From Crossiella sp. SN42 (GTDB lineage Bacteria; Actinomycetota; Actinomycetes; Mycobacteriales; Pseudonocardiaceae), in assembly GCF_023897065.1 (NCBI RefSeq), contig NZ_JAMHIV010000038.1, positions 1 through 64,000 on the forward strand: a stretch of DNA of 64,000 bases, in the 5' to 3' direction. Both the position numbers and the translations under genes were made by a program. Each line of letters starts with the position of its first letter. Positions within the stretch are counted from its first letter, which is position 1. Positions 41,231-49,193 of the stretch are shown here, in pieces. The notes below the pieces were generated by a model that saw only the letters and a program-made list of their open reading frames with translations, had not been told where the DNA came from and made no database searches.

Positions 41231-43384
41231 ATGACACTGACCGATCGGATCGCGGCCTGGGCCACCCGGCACCGCCGGGCCGCGATCCTGGGCTGGCTGG
41301 GCCTGGTCCTGCTCGCGTTCCTGGCCAGCGTGCTGGTCACCGGACCCAACGCGCGCAACCTGGACCCCGGCGACACCGGCCGCGCGCAGTCCACATTGGA
41401 CAAACAGGACGGCTACCTGCCGGTGGAGGAGAAGGTCCTCATCCAGGCGCGCACGCCGGGCGGGCACTTCGGCAACAGCCCGGAGCTGCGCAGGGCCACG
41501 GAGGACCTGGTCGCCGAGCTGGCCCGACGGCCCGACGCGGTCACCGACGTCCGCTCACCGCTGGAAAGCCGTTGGCAGGACCACGTTTCCGCTGACGGTC
41601 GCTCGGGCCTGGTCACCTTCAAGCTGGCCTGGCCGGTGGCGAAGCTGAGCGAGCACTTCAGCTTCGCCACCGGCGCGGTCCAGGCGGTCGCCGCCCGCCA
41701 TCCCGCGGTTCTGTTCGCGCAGGCGGGGGACCGCAGCCTGTCCAGCGCGGTCGACGAGGCCATCAAAGCCGACCTGGCGCGCTCGCACCTGCTGTCCCTG
41801 CCGCTGGTGCTGATCATCCTGCTCATCGTGTTCGGCTCGCTGGTCGCCGCGGGCATCCCGGTGCTGCTCACCGTCAGCGGACTGGCGGCCACCTTCGCCC
41901 TGCTGTCGGTGATCGGCAAGGTGGTCGCCGTCAACAGCGCGGTCTCGGCGCTGATCCTGCTGGTCGGCGTGGCCGTGGGCATCGACTACTCGCTGTTCTA
42001 CCTGCGCCGCTACCGCGAGGAACGACAGTCCGGAGTGGACGATCAGACCGCGTTGCGCACCACCGCCCGCACCTCCGGGCACGTGGTGCTGGTCTCCGGC
42101 CTCACCGTGATCCTGTGCCTGAGCGGCCTGGCGCTGACCGGGCTCGGCGTGCTCACCGGCGGCGCGATCGGCATGGCCGTGGTGGTCGGACTGGCCATGG
42201 TCGCCTCGGTGACCGTGCTGCCCGCCATCCTGGCCGCGCTGCGGCACCGGGTGGACGGCGGCCGCATTCCCTGGCTGGGCAAGGGCCGGACCGCGGCGCG
42301 GGAGTCCCGGATCTGGTCCGGCGTGGCCACCAGGGTGGCCCGGCGGCCGGTGCTGTGGGGCGGGGCCGCGGTGCTCGCGCTGCTGGCCATGACCGTGCCC
42401 GCGCTGGACATGAAGCTCCAGGACGCCGCCCCGGTGAACAGCCTGCCGCGCAGCGTGCCCCAGGTGGACGCGGCCCTGCGCATGCAGGAAGCCTTCCCCG
42501 GCGCGCCGACCCCGGCCAGGGTGGTGATCTGGCAGCGCGATGAGTCCACAGTGGACGGAATGCTGGCCACGGCGTTGGCGGACCGGCTGCGCGCGCAGGT
42601 CAAGGACAGCGGTGGCCTGCTGGCCGGTCCGCTGACCGTGGACCGGGTGGACAAGGCGCTGGTGGTCCGGATGCCGCTGGCCGGCTCCGGCACCGACGAC
42701 ACCTCGGTCCGCGCGCTGGAACACCTGCGGCACAAGGTGATCCCCGAAACCCTCGGCGCGTTCGGGCAGCTGGACGTCGCCGTGTCCGGGCGGACCGCGC
42801 AGACCACCGACTTCACCGCCCAGCTGCGCGAGCGCACCCCGCTGGTGTTCGGGTTCGTGCTGCTGCTGTCGTTCCTGCTGCTGGTGCTGGTCTTCCGCTC
42901 GCTCACCGTGCCGCTGGTCTCCATCGCGCTGAACCTGCTCTCCATCGGCGCGGCCTACGGCGTGATCACCTGGATCTTCCAGTACGGCAACCTCAGCGAC
43001 CTGCTCGGCTTCACCCCCTACGGCGGGGTGATGGGCTGGCTGCCGCTGTTCATGTTCGTCGTCCTTTTTGGACTGAGCATGGACTACCACATCTTCATCC
43101 TCAGCCGGATCCGCGAACGCTGGCGCGCGGGCCTGTCCGCCAAGGAGGCGGTGGTCAGCGGACTCGGCGCCAGCGCGGGCGTGGTCACCAGCGCCGCGGT
43201 GATCATGACCGTGGTGTTCGCCGTGTTCGTCACGCTCACCTCGATCGAGAACAAGATGCTCGGCGTCGGCCTCGCGGTCGCCGTGCTGCTGGACGCCACC
43301 CTGGTCCGCGGCGTGCTGGTGCCGGCCGCGCTGGCCCTGCTCGGCGAGCGAGCCTGGCGCTTCCCAGGACGGCGGGCGCACTAA
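41231..43384 (+). CDS. MMPL/RND family membrane transporter
   Basis: A 717-residue protein with about 12 membrane helices in two blocks, each preceded by a large extracytoplasmic loop. The MmpL hallmarks are present: G-V-A-V-G-I-D-Y-S-L-F in the first half and L-F-G-L-S-M-D-Y-H-I-F in the second, whose Asp-Tyr pairs carry the proton relay. Relatives export lipids, siderophores or drugs. GGGGAG precedes the ATG at 41231. A winged-helix regulator and a small membrane protein follow on the same strand. Confidence 0.93.
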   Translation: MTLTDRIAAWATRHRRAAILGWLGLVLLAFLASVLVTGPNARNLDPGDTGRAQSTLDKQDGYLPVEEKVLIQARTPGGHFGNSPELRRATEDLVAELARRPDAVTDVRSPLESRWQDHVSADGRSGLVTFKLAWPVAKLSEHFSFATGAVQAVAARHPAVLFAQAGDRSLSSAVDEAIKADLARSHLLSLPLVLIILLIVFGSLVAAGIPVLLTVSGLAATFALLSVIGKVVAVNSAVSALILLVGVAVGIDYSLFYLRRYREERQSGVDDQTALRTTARTSGHVVLVSGLTVILCLSGLALTGLGVLTGGAIGMAVVVGLAMVASVTVLPAILAALRHRVDGGRIPWLGKGRTAARESRIWSGVATRVARRPVLWGGAAVLALLAMTVPALDMKLQDAAPVNSLPRSVPQVDAALRMQEAFPGAPTPARVVIWQRDESTVDGMLATALADRLRAQVKDSGGLLAGPLTVDRVDKALVVRMPLAGSGTDDTSVRALEHLRHKVIPETLGAFGQLDVAVSGRTAQTTDFTAQLRERTPLVFGFVLLLSFLLLVLVFRSLTVPLVSIALNLLSIGAAYGVITWIFQYGNLSDLLGFTPYGGVMGWLPLFMFVVLFGLSMDYHIFILSRIRERWRAGLSAKEAVVSGLGASAGVVTSAAVIMTVVFAVFVTLTSIENKMLGVGLAVAVLLDATLVRGVLVPAALALLGERAWRFPGRRAH

Positions 43385-43397
43385 CCTTGCTGCTCAT

Positions 43398-43742
43398 GTG
43401 CTGGGTGCCGCGATGACCGGGAAGCCGCCGACGGGGGACGACCTCCTGCGGGTGCTGGCCACCCTGGCCAACCCGCACCGGCTCCGGGTGGTCGCGGCCC
43501 TGGCCGCCGAGCGCCAGTACGTCAGCGCGCTGGCCCGCGAGCTGGGCATCAGCCGGGCGCTGCTCCAGGTGCACCTGCGCAAGCTGGAGGCGGCCGGGCT
43601 GGTGAGCGCTCAGCTGGAGCTGTCCGCGGACGGCAAGGCGATGAAGTTCTACGAGGTGACCCCGTTCGCGATCGAGCTGACCCCGGCCAGCGTCGCGACC
43701 GCCGCCCGCACCCTCAGCACACCGGAAGAACAGGAAGACTGA
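43398..43742 (+). CDS. ArsR-like winged-helix regulator
   Basis: A 114-residue protein with a single winged helix: A-N-P-H-R-L-R-V-V-A-A-L, then V-S-A-L-A-R-E-L-G-I-S-R-A-L-L-Q-V-H-L-R-K-L-E. No metal-binding cysteines are present. The start may be GTG 43398 or ATG 43413. It lies 13 bases after the MmpL gene and three bases before a small membrane protein gene, and probably regulates this unit. Confidence 0.85.
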   Translation: MLGAAMTGKPPTGDDLLRVLATLANPHRLRVVAALAAERQYVSALARELGISRALLQVHLRKLEAAGLVSAQLELSADGKAMKFYEVTPFAIELTPASVATAARTLSTPEEQED

Positions 43743-43745
43743 CCC

Positions 43746-44015
43746 ATGAGCGCCCGTGCCTGGCAGGAACTCGTCGGCGTGTTCGGCGTCTTCACGCTGA
43801 TCACCGTGGTACTGACCGTGATCATCTGGCAGAGCTTCATCTCGGTGCGCGCCAAGGCCAGCGCCGCCCGCGAACAGGCCTACCAGGAGCTGGCCGCCCG
43901 CGCGGTGGCCGCCCAGGAGCAGACCGCCCGGGAGCTGACCGAGGCCAGGGCACAGCTCACCGAGGTGCAGACCCGGCTGGCCTCGGTGGAACGGATCCTG
44001 CGCGAGGTCGAGTGA
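43746..44015 (+). CDS. Small membrane-anchored coiled-coil protein
   Basis: An 89-residue protein: one transmembrane helix at about residues 9-30 (V-F-G-V-F-T-L-I-T-V-V-L-T-V-I-I-W), then a cytoplasmic helix rich in Ala, Glu and Gln with heptad-like spacing (A-R-E-Q-A-Y-Q-E-L to V-E-R-I-L-R-E-V-E). It starts just after the ArsR-like gene, a pairing often seen in actinomycetes. Function unknown. Confidence 0.75.
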   Translation: MSARAWQELVGVFGVFTLITVVLTVIIWQSFISVRAKASAAREQAYQELAARAVAAQEQTARELTEARAQLTEVQTRLASVERILREVE

Positions 44016-44079
44016 GCACCGCACGCTGAGCCCGGCCGGTCCGGACCGATTGCCGGGGCCGACCCGCGGGTGTAGTGCT

Positions 44080-44853
44080 ATGCACATGCATCCATGGGTC
44101 GGCCGGGCGCGTGGGGCCCTCGCCGGGCTCGCGCTGGGCGACGCCCTGGGCATGCCGACCCAGTCGATGCCGCCCGCCGCCATCGCCAGGTGCTACGGCC
44201 GGATCACCGGACTGGTGGATGCCGTTGCCGCCCAACCGATCGCGCCGTCCAGGCCGGCCGGTTCGGTCACCGACGACACCGAACAGGCGCTGCTGCTCGC
44301 CCGGCTGCTGATTCAGGGCCAGGGGCGGGTCGAACCGAGGGAGTTCGGCGAGGCGCTGCTGGCCTGGGAAGAGGTGATGATCCGCCGCGGCTCGGCGGAT
44401 CTGCTTGGCCCATCGACAAAACTGGCCCTGGCGCGGCTCGCCCGGGGTGAGCCGCCCACGGAGACCGGGCGGAACGGCACGACCAACGGCGCGGCCATGC
44501 GGGTCACCCCGGTCGGCATCGCGGTCCCGCCCGACGACCTCGATCGGCTGGCCGACGCGGTCGCGGTGGCCGCCACGGTGTCCGCCGGATCCAGCCGGTC
44601 CGAAGCCCTTGACCTGGGCGAACAGGGCGCGGAACGCGGTGCCCGGCGCGGGCGCTGGGTCGCCGGTGGGGAGATCGCGGCCTGGATCCGCTGGGCGCGG
44701 GGCTGGGTGCGCGGGATCGCGCGGGCGGACCTGGCCGCCGCCATCGGCACGGTGATCGGCACCTCGGTGGCCGCGCAGGAGTCCGTGGTGGCCGCCTTCG
44801 CGCTGGCCGAGGCCCTGCCCGCCGACCTGCTCGCGCTCCGGGGCCGGGCGTGA
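44080..44853 (+). CDS. ADP-ribosylglycohydrolase-like protein lacking the C-terminal metal motif
   Basis: About 257 residues against a usual 300-350. The N-terminal metal motif is intact (L-A-L-G-D-A-L-G-M-P, then S-V-T-D-D-T-E-Q). The family C-terminal G-G-D-T-D-T segment that completes the binuclear magnesium site is missing. The sequence runs from E-S-V-V-A-A-F-A-L-A directly to A-L-P-A-D-L-L, which resembles the normal extreme C-terminus, so an in-frame internal loss of a few dozen residues is likely. It overlaps the kinase gene by four bases. Activity is doubtful. Start uncertain (44080 or 44086). Confidence 0.75.
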   Translation: MHMHPWVGRARGALAGLALGDALGMPTQSMPPAAIARCYGRITGLVDAVAAQPIAPSRPAGSVTDDTEQALLLARLLIQGQGRVEPREFGEALLAWEEVMIRRGSADLLGPSTKLALARLARGEPPTETGRNGTTNGAAMRVTPVGIAVPPDDLDRLADAVAVAATVSAGSSRSEALDLGEQGAERGARRGRWVAGGEIAAWIRWARGWVRGIARADLAAAIGTVIGTSVAAQESVVAAFALAEALPADLLALRGRA

Positions 44854-45782
44854 GCGGGCAGCTCGTGTTCACCGGCCAGGTGGTGGTCGACCTGGTGCTC
44901 ACCGTCTCCGGCCTGCCACCGTTGGGCGGTGACGTGCTGGCCTCGGCGGTGAAACTGACCCCCGGCGGCGGCTTCAACGTGATGTCCGCGGCCACCCGCT
45001 CCGGCGCGGAGGTGCTCTACGCGGGCAGCCACGGCAGCGGCAGCTTCGGCGACCTGGCCAGGGCCGCGATGCTGGCCGAGGGCATCACCGTGGTCAACCC
45101 GCCCACCCCCGGCGCGGACACCGGCATCGTGGTGGTGCTGGTGGACGAGGAGACCGGCGAGCGCACCTTCGTCACCGGCGTGGGCGCGGAGGGCGTGCTG
45201 GACCCCGGCCGGCTGGACCTGGTGCACCCCAGCGCGGCGGACATGGTCTACGTCAGCGGCTACAGCCTGCTGCACGCGGCCAACCGGGACGCGCTGCTGG
45301 ACTGGCTGGGCAGGCTGCCCAGTCCGACCGTGCTGTTCGACCCCGGCCCGCTGGTGGAGCAGGTCGTCTGGTCCGACCTGACCGCGGTGCTGTCCAGAGT
45401 GGACATACTGAGCTGCAACGCCCGTGAGGCCAAACAGCTTTCCCGCACCAACACCACCCGCGCCGCCGCGGCCGCGCTGGCCACCCTGGTGCCCAGCTTC
45501 GCCACCGTGATCGTCCGGGACGGCCCGGCGGGCTGCCTGCTGCAGCGGGACGGGCGGATCACCACGGTCGCCGGGTTCAACGTGGACGCGGTGGACACCA
45601 ACGGAGCCGGGGACGCGCACTGCGGGGCGCTGCTGGCGGAGTTGTTGCGCGGCAACGGGATGTTCGAGGCGACCAGGTACGCCAACGCCGCGGCCGCGAT
45701 CGCGGTCACCCGGCAGGGACCGGCCACCGCGCCGGTGCGGGCGGAGATCGAGCGGCTGATCGGAACGGGGTTCTGGGCATGA
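44850..45782 (+). CDS. PfkB-family sugar/nucleoside kinase
   Basis: A 310-residue ribokinase-fold protein. The N-terminal G-G-x-x-x-N region is G-G-G-F-N-V-M-S-A-A, and the C-terminal catalytic motif is D-T-N-G-A-G-D-A-H-C-G-A, with the second Asp as base. Family members phosphorylate ribose, pseudouridine or other nucleosides. With an ADP-ribosylglycohydrolase relative upstream and a nucleobase-type permease downstream, a ribosylated base is the likely substrate. Starts inside the preceding stop codon and overlaps the permease by four bases. Confidence 0.88.
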   Translation: MSGQLVFTGQVVVDLVLTVSGLPPLGGDVLASAVKLTPGGGFNVMSAATRSGAEVLYAGSHGSGSFGDLARAAMLAEGITVVNPPTPGADTGIVVVLVDEETGERTFVTGVGAEGVLDPGRLDLVHPSAADMVYVSGYSLLHAANRDALLDWLGRLPSPTVLFDPGPLVEQVVWSDLTAVLSRVDILSCNAREAKQLSRTNTTRAAAAALATLVPSFATVIVRDGPAGCLLQRDGRITTVAGFNVDAVDTNGAGDAHCGALLAELLRGNGMFEATRYANAAAAIAVTRQGPATAPVRAEIERLIGTGFWA

Positions 45783-47200
45783 GCGAACCGCTGAAGGTGG
45801 AGACCCACGGCATCAACGTGATCGGCGACGCCGACCGGCACGGCAGGCCCCGGCAGCTGTTCTGGCCCTGGTTCGGTGCGAACGTCTCCGTGCTCGGCCT
45901 CAGCTACGGCTCCTTCGTGCTCGGCTTCGGCCTGTCCTTCTGGCAGGCCGTCTCCGTCGCCGTGCTGGGCATCGTGTTCTCCTTCCTGCTCTGCGGATTC
46001 GTCGCGGTGGCAGGAAAACGCGGTTCCGCGCCCACCATGTTGCTCAGCCGCGCGGCCTTCGGTGTGCGCGGCAACCGCCTGCCCTCGGCCATCTCCTGGC
46101 TGCTCACCGTCGGCTGGGAAACTGTGCTGGCCACCCTGGCGACCCTGGCCACCGCGACGGTGTTCGAGCGCCTCGGCTGGGGCGGCGGCGTGACCACCAA
46201 AGTGTTGGCGCTGCTGGTGGTCACCGTGCTGGTGGTCGGGGCGGGGGTGCTCGGCTTCGCCACCATCATGCGGCTGCAAACGGTGATCACCGTGGTCACC
46301 GGCGCGCTCACCCTGGTCTACCTCGGCCTGGTCGCCGACCACATCGACTGGGCCGCGGTCACCGCGCTGCCGGCCGGGAGTGCGAGCCAGTTCCTCGGCG
46401 CGCTGGTGTTCCTGATGACCGGCTTCGGCCTCGGCTGGGTCAACGCCGCCGCCGACTACTCCCGTTACCTGCCAAGGCAAACCGCCGGTCGCGCGGTGGT
46501 CGGCTGGACCACCTTCGGCGCCAGCCTGGCCCCCGTGGTGCTGCTGCTGTCGGGCCTGCTGCTCGCCGGATCCGCGCCCCAGCTCAACGCCGCCATCGCC
46601 ACCGACCCCATCGGCGCGCTGACCACCCTGCTCCCGGTGTGGTTCCTGGTGCCCTTCGCCCTGGTCGCGGTGCTGGGTCTGGTCGGCGGCGCGGTGCTGG
46701 ACATCTACTCCTCCGGCCTGGCCCTGCTCGCCGCCGGCGCCAAGATCTCCCGGCCGACGGCCGCGTTCCTCGACGGCGTGCTGATGGTGCTGGGCACGGT
46801 CTACCTGGTCTTCCTCGGCGGCGCGTTCCTCGGCCAGTTCCAGGGTTTCCTCACCACTCTCGGCGTCCCGGTGGCCGCCTGGTGCGGCATCATGCTCGCC
46901 GACCTGGCCCGCCGCCGCCGTGACTACACCGAACCCGACCTGCACGACCCGGCGGGCCGCTACGGCGACGTGCGCTGGGGCCCGGTCCTGCTGATCGTGG
47001 CCGCCACCGCCCTGGGCTGGGGCCTGGTCACCAACACCGCCGCGGGCTGGCTCGGCTGGCAGGGCTACCTGCTCGCCCCACTGGGCCTGGCCCAGGACTT
47101 CGCCGGAGCCAACCTCGGCGTCCTACTCGCCCTGGCCCTGGGCTTCCTGGTCACCCTGCTGACCAACCGCCGCGCGGTCGCCGCTCAGGAGGCGGCGTGA
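45779..47200 (+). CDS. NCS1 family purine/cytosine permease
   Basis: A 473-residue transporter with about 12 hydrophobic helices. N-terminal W-F-G-A-N-V-S-V-L and helix I S-Y-G-S-F-V-L-G-F-G-L-S-F-W-Q, and the A-D-Y-S-R-Y-L-P motif in the middle, are CodB-type NCS1 hallmarks. It imports a nucleobase or related compound with Na+ or H+. Translation is coupled to the kinase. The 3' end meets the convergent immunity gene with a four-base gap. Confidence 0.9.
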   Translation: MSEPLKVETHGINVIGDADRHGRPRQLFWPWFGANVSVLGLSYGSFVLGFGLSFWQAVSVAVLGIVFSFLLCGFVAVAGKRGSAPTMLLSRAAFGVRGNRLPSAISWLLTVGWETVLATLATLATATVFERLGWGGGVTTKVLALLVVTVLVVGAGVLGFATIMRLQTVITVVTGALTLVYLGLVADHIDWAAVTALPAGSASQFLGALVFLMTGFGLGWVNAAADYSRYLPRQTAGRAVVGWTTFGASLAPVVLLLSGLLLAGSAPQLNAAIATDPIGALTTLLPVWFLVPFALVAVLGLVGGAVLDIYSSGLALLAAGAKISRPTAAFLDGVLMVLGTVYLVFLGGAFLGQFQGFLTTLGVPVAAWCGIMLADLARRRRDYTEPDLHDPAGRYGDVRWGPVLLIVAATALGWGLVTNTAAGWLGWQGYLLAPLGLAQDFAGANLGVLLALALGFLVTLLTNRRAVAAQEAA

Positions 47201-47204
47201 CCGT

Positions 47205-47681
47205 TCACTCGGAGAAGACGACCGTCCGCCGGTGATAGGGCTGGGAGACCGCGGCCAGCCGCTCCGGTGGCCAGATGTCGGTGCGCTCGCTCAGGCTCAG
47301 CTCGCCGTCCCGGCGCAGGAGCCAGACCTGGTCGAGGTCCCGGTGCAGCACGGCGTCCCCGCCGACCCGCGCCAGCAGCCCGGAGACCAGGCGCACCATC
47401 TCGTGCTGCGCGGCCGCGATGTCCCGTTCCTTGTCCGGCTGGAAGATCACCGACACGGTCGGGTTGATGCCAAGGTCGGTGACGAGCACGTGCCAGGACG
47501 GCTTGCTGGTGCCGAAGACCCGCAGCCAGCTGCCGGAGACGCTCACCGCTCCCTCGGCCAGCCGCTCCGGGCTGACCGACTCGTCGAACAGGCCCTCGGC
47601 GCGGCCGAGGGCGTGCAGCTCGCGCGCCACCTCGGCCGGCGACGACGGGGTCACGAGCTCCAGCAGGTAGGAAATGGCCAT
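47205..47681 (-). CDS. SitI3-like immunity protein
   Basis: A 158-residue protein resembling SitI3-type immunity proteins: M-A-I-S-Y-L-L-E-L at the start, a mid-domain V-S-V-I-F-Q-P-D-K and D-L-D-Q-V-W-L-L-R-R. It is 19 bases downstream of a polymorphic toxin gene on the same strand, which is where the cognate immunity gene is expected. Cytoplasmic, no signal. The assignment rests partly on position. Confidence 0.7.
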   Translation of the reverse strand: MAISYLLELVTPSSPAEVARELHALGRAEGLFDESVSPERLAEGAVSVSGSWLRVFGTSKPSWHVLVTDLGINPTVSVIFQPDKERDIAAAQHEMVRLVSGLLARVGGDAVLHRDLDQVWLLRRDGELSLSERTDIWPPERLAAVSQPYHRRTVVFSE

Positions 47682-47700
47682 TCGCCTCGTCCTCGCTCGG

Positions 47701-48741
47701 TCAGGGGTAGAAGGGGATCACGGTGCCGTCGCGGTCGATGACGATGATCTCCTCCAGCTTGTCGATCGGATAGTTCTGGAACTGTCCGCGCAGCTCGTCC
47801 AGGTTGACCGTGCTGTCGGCCAGGTTGATCACGTGCCGGTAGGCCTGCTCGTCCTCGATCTTGTCCGAGATCACGCTGGCCACGCCGCGGGGCGTCTTGG
47901 TCGGCCCCGGCGCGTAGGCGTCCCAGTACTCGCCCTGGATGAAGTAGTCGGGATTCTTGCCGTTGGGCTTGGCCGGCGGGTTCTGCATGATGTCGTAGCC
48001 CGCCTTGGCCAGCGTCCGCGCCCCCTCGTTCTCCCGCAGGTGCCCGCGCTTGGTCTCCTCGTCGTCCCCGGGCCTGCTTACCGTCGGATTGCCGGAGGGC
48101 TCGCGGTCGGGGCTGGGCTCGTGCTCCGGCTCGGTGTGCGGGCTGAGCGCGTCCCGGATCTCGTCGCCGATCTCGGCCGCGAGCTCGCCGATCGCAGCGC
48201 CGATGTCGTTGCCGTTGTCGACCACGTCTTCCAGCAGTTCCTCGAACCAGTTGCCCTCCTCCTCCGGCCCCTGGCTCAGCCGCTGCTCGGCCGCGAGCAT
48301 CCCGGCGGAGAGGTCCCTGGCCAGCGAGGCGGCGATGAACTCCTGGTACGGCTCGGCCCACCGCGGCGGCAGCAGGAAGGTGGCCGCGTAGGGCACCGAG
48401 TGCGAGGCCACCCCATCGTGGATCATGTTCTTGACCCCGGTCACCTCCTCAGCGAACTGTGCGGAGCGCGCGGCCAGTCCGCTCATCCGCCGCGCCACCC
48501 CCTCGGCCCGGCCGTCCAGCTCGCCGGTGCGCACGGTGAAAGCGGTGCCGCCCTGGTCGGCCCAGCCGCGGGGCAGGTCGCTGAGATCAGTGCCGCGCAA
48601 GCGGTTCAGGTTCGCCGCGGCCTGCCGCCAGCCCTCGGCCAGTCGCCCGGCCCTGGTCTCGTCGCTGTCCGGCCAGCCGCCGATCGCCGGGCTGACCCTG
48701 GCCCACAGGCCGAGCGGGTCGGCGGGTTCGGCGATGGTCAT
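47701..48741 (-). CDS. ESX-type polymorphic toxin with CdiA-like tRNA nuclease C-terminus
   Basis: A 346-residue toxin. Residues 1-130 are helical with a W-A-D-Q-G-G-T-A-F segment like WXG100/LXG export domains. A charged Glu/Asp/Pro linker (about 195-235) follows, and the C-terminal 110 residues match the CdiA C-terminal nuclease fold (E-N-E-G-A-R-T-L-A-K-A-G-Y, K-N-P-D-Y-F-I-Q-G, then I-I-V-I-D). Export would be by a type VII system. No type VII secretion core gene is in the window. Flanked by a small WXG100-type partner and an immunity gene. Confidence 0.82.
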   Translation of the reverse strand: MTIAEPADPLGLWARVSPAIGGWPDSDETRAGRLAEGWRQAAANLNRLRGTDLSDLPRGWADQGGTAFTVRTGELDGRAEGVARRMSGLAARSAQFAEEVTGVKNMIHDGVASHSVPYAATFLLPPRWAEPYQEFIAASLARDLSAGMLAAEQRLSQGPEEEGNWFEELLEDVVDNGNDIGAAIGELAAEIGDEIRDALSPHTEPEHEPSPDREPSGNPTVSRPGDDEETKRGHLRENEGARTLAKAGYDIMQNPPAKPNGKNPDYFIQGEYWDAYAPGPTKTPRGVASVISDKIEDEQAYRHVINLADSTVNLDELRGQFQNYPIDKLEEIIVIDRDGTVIPFYP

Positions 48742-49049
48742 GCCGGGTCGAACCTGGCCGCGCTACGGGCGTCGGCGGCCTCGTAGTCGGCGGCGCAGGC
48801 GTGCCCGGTGCGGCTCATGCCCTCGTACAGGCCGGGCATCCGGCCGGCCATGGTGCGCGCCGGGGCGGCCCGGTGCGCGTAGCCGGCAGCGAAGGCCCGG
48901 CCCAGCCGGTCGCCGCCGATGCCGGACTCGCCGTCGGTGATCTCGCCGCGGTCGCGCGCCCACGCGCCGTCGAACTCCGCCGCGGCCGCGGACATCCGGT
49001 GCAGCGCGGCCCGCGCCGGTGCGAACCGCATGTTCAGGTCATCGCCCAT
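48738..49049 (-). CDS. WXG100-like small partner protein
   Basis: A 103-residue all-helical protein of ESX substrate size, with F-D-G-A-W-A-R-D-R-G-E near the middle where the W-x-G turn would be; the motif itself is degenerate (W-A-R). It overlaps the toxin gene start by four bases, so it is probably co-translated and exported as a heterodimer or acts as targeting factor. Confidence 0.7.
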   Translation of the reverse strand: MGDDLNMRFAPARAALHRMSAAAAEFDGAWARDRGEITDGESGIGGDRLGRAFAAGYAHRAAPARTMAGRMPGLYEGMSRTGHACAADYEAADARSAARFDPA

Positions 49050-49147
49050 GGTGCCTCCCTCGCTCCGCACGCAGTGTCGGGCCGTGGCGGTCGCGCGGGG
49101 CCGCACTGGCCCCTTCCTGCCAGCATCGCGCAGTGACGCAGGCCACG

Positions 49148-49176
49148 AACTGACCAAATGACGAATCTGGTCAGTT
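49148..49176. promoter_or_regulatory. Operator upstream of the flavin monooxygenase gene
   Basis: Perfect nine-base inverted repeat AACTGACCA / TGGTCAGTT with an 11-base centre, ending 17 bases before the ATG at 49194. The size fits a TetR dimer-of-dimers site, and a TetR gene is the second gene of this operon. The rest of the 144-base gap holds no gene. Confidence 0.6.
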
Positions 49177-49193
49177 GGGTCTAACCTGGGATC

